Shown here piece after piece: positions 31,646-42,159 of a stretch of 55,000 nt of DNA (position 1 is its first letter; each line of letters starts with the position of its first letter). Source of the DNA: Stramonita haemastoma (Eukaryota > Mollusca > Gastropoda > Neogastropoda > Muricidae). The stretch covers positions 19,093,569-19,148,568 of the forward strand of contig CM060334.1 of assembly GCA_030674155.1 (NCBI GenBank). Reading direction: 5' to 3'. A model generated the notes under the pieces. That model made no database searches, had not been told where the DNA came from, and saw nothing but the letters and a program-made list of their open reading frames with translations. The position numbers and the translations under genes were made by a program.

Positions 31646-31932
31646 GAAAACAAAACACAGAAAACAAGGGGCCAGAAGGTTGATGATCAGAATATGCATA
31701 ATTAAAAAAAATTATATCTATCTGGTGGTAATCTTTTTCCCTTGGAAAAGATATTCTGTGTGCACGACCTCTGTTCAATTTCATCGGAAGATTTTCCGAG
31801 ATAGTGAAGTCGATACTGATGTTAACTCCAGAAGAAGAAATCTGGAGAAAGAGTGCCTCGTTAGGCCTAGTGGTGGCTAAAACCCTGGGCTATCAGAATG
31901 TAAAATCAGGCTCTAACCACTTAAGCATACCT

Positions 31933-31935
31933 CCC

Positions 31936-31974
<39 letters not shown>
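31933..31974. repeat. C run and (CT)n microsatellite
   Basis: Fourteen-odd C followed by (CT)n. Confidence 0.9.
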
Positions 31975-31978
<4 letters not shown>

Positions 31979-32202
31979 ACAAGTGTTGAGGCTGTTTGAT
32001 ATGCCGTTTTCTTTGTTATTCTATATTCACTGACTTCATGTTTTGCTTTAAGGTTTATTGTTTTATTCTTATGATTATTTAGATGATGTGCTTGGTATGA
32101 GTCAGGTCAGATGCTTCCTCTGCTACTGGTAACCATGTAACCCAGTACTACCTGCCACATGTAGGGAGTAAACCCAACGCAAAAACTCCGACGTGGAGAG
32201 GG

Positions 32203-32961
32203 ATGGGCTCCGTCGATTTGCCCAAGATGCACTATGAAGACTGCAAACAGAATCTCCATACCGGATCGTCGTCGCCCAGGTTACCAAGGACGTGCCTTCT
32301 GTTGTACACTAGGACAGAGGTAGAGAGTATGCTACTGGTGTACAACGCAGCAAAATCCGTGCCTGAAAGTACATCACCATTGGCACTTGGAATGTACGAA
32401 CACTAAGAGCCACAGGCAAAGTGGAAGAACTATTGCATGAGATGGCCAGATATCAATGACACATCCTTGGGCTCTGTGAAGTAAGGTGGAAAAACATGGG
32501 AGAAACAACGACCCAGGAAGACCATAAAATATACTTCAGTGGTAAACAGAATAAGCATGGACTGGGCGTGGGGTTCTTCATTCACAATGATATCGTGAAC
32601 ACCGTCATAAGCTGTCAGCCAGTGTCCAGCAGACTTATTACCATCCGCTTGAGAGCAACCCCCTTCAACATCACAGTAGTACAGGCATACGTCCCTACAT
32701 CAGACAGCACAGATGAAGAAATAGAAAAATTCTACGACCAACTACAAGGAGTTCTAAATCAAATTCCCAAGAAAGACATCCTTGTACAAAGGGACTGGAA
32801 TGCCAAGGTCGGAGTAGATGCCCACAAAGACTGGGAGGGCATTTGTGGACCACACTGCAACAAAGAAACAAATGAAAGAGGTTTGAGACTCCTGGAGTTT
32901 GCCAGTAACAACAATCTCCAGGTAGTGATTACACTTGGCCCACAAAAAAAATCCAGAAGAC
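32203..32961 (+). pseudogene. LINE endonuclease-domain fragment
   Basis: Encodes an apurinic-like endonuclease domain of the type annotated as 'craniofacial development protein 2-like' in many genomes (RTE/BovB-related non-LTR elements). Visible motifs are IGTWNVRTLRATGKVEEL (from about 32370), ILGLCEVRWKNMGE, GLGVGFFIHNDIVN, VVQAYVPTSDSTDEEIEKFY and DWNAKVGVD. The usual GD-N motif reads RDWN. A TGA at 32457-32459 interrupts the frame, and coding similarity stops near 32961 with no reverse transcriptase after it. It is a dead fragment. Confidence 0.8.
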
Positions 32962-33641
32962 GGTATATTGTTCGTTTGTTTTTTATATCCATATTTATTT
33001 TGTTTTGTTGTAATCGTTACAATTTAGAGTAGTTCAGCTTTTAGTTTACAAATCAGCTGAGTAATAACATTTGTTATTGCAGTTTGGTTCAATATCATCT
33101 ACTTCGTTTTAGTTGCATTCCTGGAGAGGCCTAGCGCCTGTTATGATACGTAAGTCAACCCGTATGCTGGTACTGGGAAAGAAGACCCACAGTAAAACAA
33201 ATTGGGCCTACCAGTACATCTATTATCTTGCTGTTTGTTGTTGGTTTGTTGTTGTTTGTTTTTGTTGTGTGTTGTTGTTTTTTTTGTTGTTTTATTTATT
33301 TATTTATTTATTTATTTTTTTATTTTTTTTTGGGGGGGGGGGGGGTTGCCCCCTCCCTCCCCTTAAAAATATCTCTTATGACGAGAACCCACTTCTTAAA
33401 TGAATGAAACCGAAAGAAAGAATGAAAATGAGCAAACTGCATAATTATATATCTTCTCGCACACAAACTGAATTCACTACTACACTTCTACTGCTTGTCA
33501 AACTGAAGGGTCAAACTAAATAAAATACTGTTGCAAAAATTATGAAGTGTGTGAAAAGATGCATGCACAAAACATAACAAAATCCTGAAGGAATCATTGC
33601 GACGTAACTATCATGATAAAATTGAGGGGAAAAAAAAAGAA
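32962..33641. other. AT-rich, low complexity; no gene seen
   Basis: (TTG)n, (TTTA)n and a T run then G run occupy about 33235-33350. Confidence 0.6.
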
Positions 33642-33713
33642 TGCCGTGACCAGGATTCGAACCTGGGTTATCGCGGCCACAACGCGAGGTCCTAACCACT
33701 AGACTATCACGGC
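33642..33713 (-). tRNA. tRNA-His (GTG)
   Basis: On the minus strand the acceptor arms GCCGTGA and TCACGGC pair over 7 bp. The anticodon arm is TCGCG / loop TTGTGGC / CGCGA, giving anticodon GTG. The T arm is CCAGG / TTCGAAT / CCTGG. The discriminator is A. The A box (AGTGGTTAGGA) and B box (GGTTCGAATCC) are intact, there is no intron, and a T9 run, a Pol III terminator, follows within about five bases. The base before position 1 is already G in the genome; in animals G-1 of tRNA-His is normally added by THG1. Confidence 0.95.
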
Positions 33714-33825
33714 CACAATCACTCAGGCAGTATTGTAATATAATATACCTTGTAAAGCAATTTTGCTTGCTCTCCTCCAACCTTTGAATAGGTATGGCCT
33801 ATGCTAGACCTAATAGATTTCATAG

Positions 33826-33865
33826 TAGGCCTAGGCCTATAGGCCTAGGTTTGTATAGGCCTACG
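33826..33865. repeat. AGGCCT-rich palindromic cluster
   Basis: Repeated TAGGCCTA/AGGCCT units in close succession, self-complementary. Function unknown. Confidence 0.6.
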
Positions 33866-33915
33866 ACCCAAAGACACAGAGACAGACACAGAGACACGCA
33901 CACAAACACAGACAG

Positions 33916-33916
<1 letters not shown>

Positions 33917-33962
<46 letters not shown>

Positions 33963-33971
33963 CGTGCGTGG

Positions 33972-34003
<32 letters not shown>

Positions 34004-34036
34004 TGGTGTGTGTGTGTGTGTGTGGTGTGTGTGTGG
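33917..34036. repeat. (TG)n/(TGCG)n microsatellite
   Basis: Dinucleotide run with a TGCG-variant middle. Confidence 0.95.
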
Positions 34037-34129
34037 ACACAGATAGGCTACATCAGAGAATCATTTGACACAAATACGTCATATGTGTGTTAGCTGAGTG
34101 GGAAAGAAAATGAATGAAGATCTTGCAAG

Positions 34130-34131
<2 letters not shown>

Positions 34132-34196
<65 letters not shown>
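34132..34196. repeat. (TG)n microsatellite
   Basis: Uninterrupted TG run that abuts a LINE fragment. Confidence 0.95.
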
Positions 34197-34197
<1 letters not shown>

Positions 34198-35010
34198 CAA
34201 AATGCAATATGTCTGTTATAGGGGATGAATTTCATTTTATCATGGAATGTCCCCAATTTACACATTTACGGCAACATTTTATTCCTGAGCATTTTCGTCA
34301 AGCCATGTCCAGTCATAATTTTTGCAGGCTGATGAAATGTACGGGTTCGAGTCCGGTCGAGGAAATTTTCTTCCTGGAGTTAACATCAGTGCTGACTCCA
34401 CTCTCCCCAAAAGTCCTTCGGATGAGACTTTAAACCGAGGCCCCGTGTGCGAACGCACGCAGAACATCTTGCGCACACGTTAAATCCTGTTCCGCTTTTC
34501 GTAAGAGTAGGCCATCGTGTGCCGGTGGGAACAGATGACAATATTTACAAAACTGCATACACACGGGGACCGGATGAAAAAAAGCACATGATTGCTTATT
34601 CTGTTATCCTCGATATAAAAGAATAAATAAATAAATAAATAAATAAATCTCGAAAAGTTCTTCTATCAAAATTCATAAGTTGCAGGTATTTTTTGAAATT
34701 TGATTTGATGCCTTTTTTTTTTTTTTGGTTGAGAATTTGATGCCTTTAACCAGTGTAGATTATGCCTTTCACAGAAATTTACATACCTTTAAAAGAAAAA
34801 AAAAAAGTCCTGAGCCTTTAATATTGTTTGTTTATTATTTTGCAATGAATTCTTGTTTTTCAGTTCCTGTTGATATTGATAATACTTTTGGATGTATTGC
34901 TGTAAGGTTTCTTTTCTTTTCTCCTGTTGAACTTGTGTGTTATCCTATCCTCCATGCCCCAAAAGGGGTGAAAGGAATTAAATCTTGAATCTTGAATGTG
35001 TTCCTGATAT
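34197..35010 (+). mobile_element. LINE 3' end, interrupted by a SINE
   Basis: Encodes CNMSVIGDEFHFIMECPQFT and HLRQHFIPEHFRQ, the Cys-containing C-terminal end typical of many LINE ORF2 proteins. After a SINE-A insertion (34333-34650) the frame appears to resume (SRKVLLSKFI) and ends in a 3'UTR with an (AATCTTG)n-type tail at about 34980-35000. It is 5'-truncated, as usual for LINE copies. Confidence 0.65.
34333..34650 (+). repeat. SINE-A copy, best preserved
   Basis: Runs from 'acgggttcgagtccggtcga' through 'gttaacatcagtgctgactc', the core ('gatgagactttaaaccgagg', 'ccgtgtgcgaacgcacgcag') and the A tail ('ttatcctcgatataaaagaa') to (AAAT)n. Inserted in LINE sequence. The 5' A box is missing. 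Confidence 0.85.
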
Positions 35011-35049
35011 TCATGACTCCAAGAAAGAGAGGGCCACGAATCTTGAATC

Positions 35050-35050
<1 letters not shown>

Positions 35051-35117
<67 letters not shown>
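35051..35117. repeat. (TG)n microsatellite
   Basis: Long pure TG run. A duplicated flank ('gactccaagaaagagagggc') occurs before it (35008) and after the next array (35350). Confidence 0.95.
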
Positions 35118-35120
<3 letters not shown>

Positions 35121-35224
35121 GTCAAGTCAAGTCAAAATGATTTTTATTAAGGGTAAAAGATTAAGTTTACACAACTTTTTTTCATCCTGCCCTCACAAAA
35201 AAAATCATGTAAATTGACTTATAA

Positions 35225-35338
<114 letters not shown>

Positions 35339-35513
35339 CAGATATTCGCGACTCCAAGAAAGAGAGGGCCAGGAACTGTTTGATCCCTGCCACATTACAT
35401 AGCCCTCTAGGCTAAGGTACATCGTCGACGCTGTGTTGTTCGTTTGATGGCACCCTTCAGACCAGGATGTTAACAATCCTAAGCCCTTGAGGCTGAATCT
35501 ATCTATCTACCTC

Positions 35514-35755
35514 TTAGTTTGGCGACCGTGGGGGCACCCCTGAAGACTTGACAACCAGTTCCCTCCATCCCTCTCTCTGCTCTGATCTGGTCCAAGGAGG
35601 AAGGAAAAGAGGCAGACAAAGGAAGAGATGGGAGGACAACATCAGCGAATTTTTTTTTTTAGAAAGGCAGAACAGAGAGGAATGGAGGGAAATGGTTGTC
35701 AAGTCTTCAGGGGTGCCCCCATGGTCGCCAGACAACTGGATAGATAGAATCTAGA
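35514..35755. mobile_element. Two LINE 3' ends in inverted arrangement
   Basis: The plus strand 35580-35755 encodes GRQRKRWEDNISEF, then NREEWREMVVKSSGVPPWSP, the C-terminus of many RTE/CR1-like LINE proteins, with a short internal deletion filled by a T run. The minus strand 35575-35514 encodes the same ending (GWRELVVKSSGVPPRSPN). The two arms form an inverted repeat of about 50-57 bp with a ~105-bp spacer. Confidence 0.7.
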
Positions 35756-35859
35756 TAATGTCTGGCGTTGGGGCCAAGGGGCTGAAAGCTCAGTTGGTGC
35801 CATAAAATCTAACTAGATTCTTGTTAGATCATTAAATCAGAATTTCTGCCACAACAACC

Positions 35860-35994
35860 CCTTTGTCGCCGTCGTCTTCTTTTCCTCCCGGAGCGTAAGC
35901 TAGAGGCTAGGCCTAGAGCCTAGCCTTGTAGTTTCGTTTTTTCCCACAGTTCCGGTTTGTGGACGGAAGCCTACTGTCCCACACAAGCGAGACA
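35860..35994 (+). promoter_or_regulatory. RBM8A: RBM8A promoter/5'UTR region
   Basis: CG-containing DNA with 'cgccgtcgtcttcttttcct' and 'cccacagttccggtttgt' (TTCCGG, ETS type) directly before the ATG. No TATA box was seen. The transcription start is not determined. Confidence 0.45.
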
Positions 35995-36070
35995 ATGGCG
36001 GACGTATTAGATGTGAGCGTGGATGTGAAAGAAGAAAATGACGATTTCGAGGTGGACGAAGAAGGCGATC
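35995..36070 (+). CDS. RBM8A: RBM8A exon 1
   Basis: ATG at 35995, donor GATC|GTAAGT. Encodes the acidic N-terminus (25 residues plus one base). Confidence 0.95.
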
Positions 36071-36983
36071 GTAAGTAAAAATGATTTGTACCACTTTCTC
36101 TAATGTAGTTATAACAGAACTTGCTTCAAATACTGATTTTCAGCTTTATACAAGGGTGGGGAACGATAGCCTTGTACGGTGTACAGACGCAGTGCATGCG
36201 TCTACAGCCGCCGTATATAATGTACAATTCATTTTTATATTTTTTTTTTAATTAAAAAAGCAACAGAAATTTATTTTCATACACGTATGTTATGGAGCAT
36301 TAGACAAGTCAAATGTATCAGCTGTATTCAAGACCTTTTGATTTTCAATAATTTTAATCTCAATGTCGACAGCGGTAAAATTTTATTATCAATCTAATAA
36401 TATTGAGTAAATCATGTGCTTCGGCATGAAATTCCTACATTCTATATATAATGTGCTGCCAGATTTAATAGCTATTGATTGTATGTGCAGAGAAAGAAAT
36501 TTTGAAGAAATCCATGGAACTGAAAAAATTACTATTTTGTATTTAAATTATAATATACACACATTATCATAATATCAATGTAAATCGTAATATTGTAAGC
36601 ATACATTGTGTTAATTAATAAAGAATTCAAGCAGTTTCAACCAGTAGGTGGTTTTACTTTGTTGTTTTTGTTTTAATGTCAGTTGTTATAACCTTTTCCT
36701 AGTAGACAGAATCTTGTGAAATAAATTCAACTGACAGCTAATGATTTTTGTCTTGATCGGGATTCCACCCAGCATTTTTCCATTCAAAACAGTGTATTAC
36801 AAATACGATAGTGCTGAATCTTGTGTAACTGAAGTGGGTGTTATCTTTATTTGGTCAGGTTTTGTTTTGTGTGCATGTGTGTCACTGTGTTACTGTTACA
36901 GTGTTAGTCACTTAGTGTCTGAGTGTGTGAGAAAGATTCAACTTCAAGCAAAGGGAGAGATGCAGTATGAAAAATAATGTGAA

Positions 36984-37044
<61 letters not shown>

Positions 37045-37069
37045 TGTGTGTTTAGCATTTGACGATTTG

Positions 37070-37136
<67 letters not shown>

Positions 37137-37428
37137 AATAGGCTAACCTCCAATAGCTCCATTAGTTTAATAAGAAGACTGTTAGTCACCCACTGTGAAG
37201 ATTGTGAGTTTGTCACCTGTTGTTAAAGTTCTGAAAATATTTATTTCATAATACTTTCCTCATATAATAATTAAATATCTTTTTAATGTTACAGCTACTT
37301 AGCATCATATATTATAATTTAAAATGTTTCAAATTTTCAGATTGTATCAATTTCTTTCTTTCAAAGTTGTTTAATTCTATTTTAATACAATGCTGTCAAT
37401 GGAGCTTTACTTTAAGATTCAGTAGGTC

Positions 37429-37465
<37 letters not shown>

Positions 37466-39058
37466 TGTGGTGTGTTGTGAATGATTAGAAAAACAGTAGT
37501 CATTACTCATAATCATATTGCTGTGGTTTAATTTTTTTGTATTTTATTTATAGTTCTTCAATTTTCAGTGCATAATATTTAGAGATAATCAGAGCCCTGG
37601 CATTTTGAGAGGATTTTTTTAAAAAAAATGTTTTTCCTAGATTTAACGGTGTTTCTGCCAGATTGATCAACATTGCATGACTAACTTAAGTTATAAAAAT
37701 GTATTCATATTATTTTGTACTGGATACTACAGGATAGATAACCAAAATATTTTAATTTTAGGCAAAATATCATATTTCAATAGTCAGTACTAATCTATTA
37801 AGTATTATGAATTGTAATTTTCAGAGGGCCTACAGAAGCTGAAAGAAAAGGCAAAGAAGAGGAAAGGCCGAGGTTTTGATGGAGGTAAGTAGATAATTTT
37901 CTGTTGATGTGGCTAACATTTGGTCATGTTAGTCAATTTGTCACTTGCTCTGTGCTCAAATGAACTGTCTTATTATGAAGACTCGTATCTTTTAAATTGT
38001 GATGCCTTTTCTTTTTTTTCACCTTTTGTTTCCATCAAGGACTGACTGTTTCCAAAGTCTAAAGGCTGAAGAGATTCATCGTTCAGTTACTAAGAATGTA
38101 ACTTGTAAGATGAAGAAAAATTATGACATAAGGGTTCCTGATAAAAACAGTTACAAAATGTTACATGAAGCTACATGCTGCTGAAGCTACAGCAGTACAT
38201 GACTTTTTTCTTAAATTTTCTCAAGTTTTTAATTTTAGGTTGTTTTTTTCATTTTTGTCAAGCTACTTAAATCTAAAGTTTTGTGTTTCTGATTTAATAC
38301 AAGTTTGTTGTGTTGTCTTAATAAGTTAATTACTGGTTATTATAAGCACTTGTGAACAATGGTACAAATTCCATAGTTCTGTTTTTTATTTTTCTATAGC
38401 AGAGAATTGTCCATTCCCTACAATCACATCAAATACACACATGTATTCAATATTTGTTTATTTTCATTGCCATACAACCCATCCTCCTAGAGGCATGTTT
38501 GCTAAAAATGTTTGAAATAAAAAAAATTTTAAAAGTCTTACATTGTGCATTTCATGAGAATTTTAAATTCATGACAATTAATAACATAAGGAAAAACAGC
38601 ACAGTAGTAATATGTGTTTAAAGAAAGTAACAACCAGACATATTGGAAACCCACAGTGAAAACTCTCTTGTTGAGATTACTTTGGAAATAAACCTGGGGT
38701 ATATACATGTAAGAAAAAAAAACACCTGGTGTGTGAAAGGCTTGTAAGTCACTAAGTGGCTATGACAATGCAATTCTATACTATAGTTTTGAAAGTAAAG
38801 ATCAAAAACCCAGCTTTCCAATATTCCAGAGCATGTCACTGTTGCTAACATTACAGAATTTATATGTATGTATATTATATGTATGTATGCTTCTGTAGAA
38901 CTTTCTCAGTCATCTCTTTTCTGCATAGAATTTAGAAACCATAGAAAACCATAGAAACAATTTGCAAAACACCAACTTAATGTACAAGTTCACTTTATCA
39001 TGATTTGTTTCGACTATGCTTCATATTTAATGGGCATGCACAAACAACAGAAACCCTG

Positions 39059-39097
<39 letters not shown>

Positions 39098-41912
39098 CAC
39101 ACACACACACACACATGTATCACATACGAACACATACATGTATAAATACACGCTCACACACATACACCATTTGTATGGAAATGTGCACAGTTTGGTGCAC
39201 TTCAAACATGTGCACAGAGGATTAGGATATGAAGAAAACGCTTTTTTAAAGCTTGTGTTTGAGGATGGATGTGATATAAAGAAATGAATGCTGTTGAGTT
39301 GACTGTACCCTATGTGTTTCAGAGGGTCCCACGCGTGGGGATGTGGAGCAGTATGAAGTGATGGAGGTGGAGGAGGAGACCCCCAGTGCTACTGATGGAC
39401 CAGGACCTCAGAGATGTTAGTCTTTTTCATCTCTAGTCCTTTTTATCTCTAGCGTTCAGCTTGAGATGTCAGTCCTTTTTATCTCTAGCGTTCAGCTTGA
39501 GATGTTAGTCCTTTTTATCTCTAGCGTTCAGCTTGAGATTATCTCTAGCATTCAGCTTGAATTCTGCCCCAACTTTTGTTTTTCATGGTTTCCATATTGA
39601 TCATCTATTTGTCATTTTTTTCAGACTAAAAAGTTATTTAGGAGAATATTTAATTTTAAAGATTAGCTAATAATAGCTAGGTATTTGTAGAGAAAGTCAG
39701 TCAAAGGAACTGATTTGACCTTCCAAATGTCTGTAATCATGTGTGTTATTGAAGGAGGCTGAAGTTTTGCAGGTAATCATGTGCCATGCTTCCAAAATGG
39801 AAATGTTCTTTTCCAAAAAAAAATTAAACGGTTATGTACATATGTAACATTTTTAAAGGGTTATCTACATGTATCTGTTTCCAAATTGATTGCACAACAA
39901 AGTCATATGATGTGTAACAAATAATGAAAAAATAATAATGTACCCAACTGCAAATCTTAATATCTAATGTTATACTAAGACAGGGAAAGATGGCCATATT
40001 TCTGTCAGATCATTCAAAGACCTTGCTGAAATGTTTGCGGAATAAATATTAAATCACCATGTTGAATTTGGCCTTTGAATAGATCTACTGAAGGGTTTAT
40101 TGAAAAGTTAGTTACTGTCATTAATCAAAAGCAAATGGAAAGATTAAAAAAAAAAAAGTTTTGTTATATGGAGAATAATGGAATAAGTACTCAGGTGCTT
40201 TTTTACATCCCGTCTCCATGTTTATGCTGTTTTTGTTAATCTTGTCATCTGTTTCCACCAGCACACAATGGCTTGCTCTTTCAAAAACAAAAAGCTGATC
40301 AGGATTTAACGTGTGCGCAAGATGTTCTGCGTGCGTTCGCACACAGAGCCTTGGTTTATAGTCTCATCCAAAGGATTTTTGGGGAGAGTGGAGTCAGCAC
40401 TGATGTTAAGTCCAGGGGAAAAATACCCTTAAACGGGAATTGAACCTGGGTCATCAAATTGCGAGCGCAATGTTCTGACCACTAGGCTACCCTGTCCCCA
40501 TAACTAACTATGTGTGTACATTGTACATCTGACAACGACTGATCTACATGGCTTTTCAGCGGTGGAGGGGTGGATCCTGTTTGCAACCAATGTCCACGAG
40601 GAAGCTCAGGAGGAGGACATCAGAGATGCCTTTGGGGAGTTTGGGGACATCAAGAATCTGCACCTCAACCTCGATCGCCGCACTGGCTTTCTGAAGGTGA
40701 GGAGTCTAACCTACACCACGATTGGAATGAGATTTCTGTGGGGCTGTTTTTCTCCACGCTGCATAGTGAAACATCTTGTCTGGTCCTTAACTTGCTATCA
40801 ATATAAATATGAACAAACTAGTAACGGCAGCAGCAGCCTAGCAGTAACAGCTCACTCAGACACTGCTTGCAAAACAAAAAATAAAAAAAAAACTGTACCA
40901 ATCTGTAGACAGATATATACGTTTATGGGCTTAAGGAACAAAAAAGCGTACCTCTTGTTTTTCACTCAGGGTATGTAAGTGGTTGGCAAAGGAACTGGCT
41001 GCACGATGAGAAGTTTGAGAGTGGAAGGATGGAGGAAGGTATTCAGTTTTTCGGGGATATAATAAACTGCAGACCTGTGCACCTTCCGTATTTTTCCGTA
41101 TTTGTTCCGGAAAAAGTTGGAAAATACGGAAATACGATTTTATTAATCAAAATCCGATTTTTGTCAACGAAAAATCCGGAAATCGAAAACGTCTTCTATC
41201 CTTCAGCGATGCCGTTTATCTCGCGTTACGTCGTCTGCTAAGCCCTATCGTTCAGTTACTTATCTCCCCTGATGACGCATGCGCACAACAGCATCTTCAA
41301 AACAAAATGGAGGAAAGTGTAAACTTTCGCGGAGAAACAGACCAAACTGATACACTTATAAGCAAAGAAAGACGCGGAGTGAATGCAAAATGACGCTAAC
41401 AGGCCAGGATGGGGCTAAAAGAGGTACAGTTGCGGATATAGACGCATAAGCAGCAAAATTGGCTGTTCGTTTTGCCGAGTAAGGTTTGAAACCTGCGCTA
41501 CGTCTCTCGCATCAGGCTACTCGCTAGTGAAAGTTGAACTTTCATTCGCAAGTGGTGTCGAAAATTGGAATGCGGTCGGAACATAGCAAACCACGGCTCT
41601 TCATTTATAGAAGCGCTGATTTCTTGGAAAATCATGGAACAGTAAAATTTCTCGCATCTTCGAAAAATCAGTTGATCGTTAAAACGGCAAAGTGACTTGT
41701 TCTGAAGTTACATGAAAACTCGCTCTGAAGTTGTATCGTACCGAACACGGCTTCCGCTCTGGTGCTGTACTGGACAGCAGCAGAGCACACACATACACAG
41801 CACTTGTTTTCTGGCCATGCAAACTGTCATTGTGAGTCCACTCCAAAATCAGATTAAAAATAAAATGAGAAAGGCATAGGATCTTCTTAAATCTTCACCA
41901 GAGAGTGTATTG

Positions 41913-41950
<38 letters not shown>

Positions 41951-42075
41951 CGTTTTCCATTAACCATCACAGTGGTACACACAAACTTATATTACCGCTA
42001 CCCAGAATAGATCTGTTTATAACAAGTTTGACATACTCTGGTGGTTCTTTATGGAAGGTCTGAGTCTCTTCTCTC

Positions 42076-42159
<84 letters not shown>

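Noticed and set aside
32496..33032. Intact host gene of 178 aa
   Set aside because: The frame is a LINE endonuclease fragment with an upstream in-frame stop at 32457 and a non-homologous C-terminal run-on.
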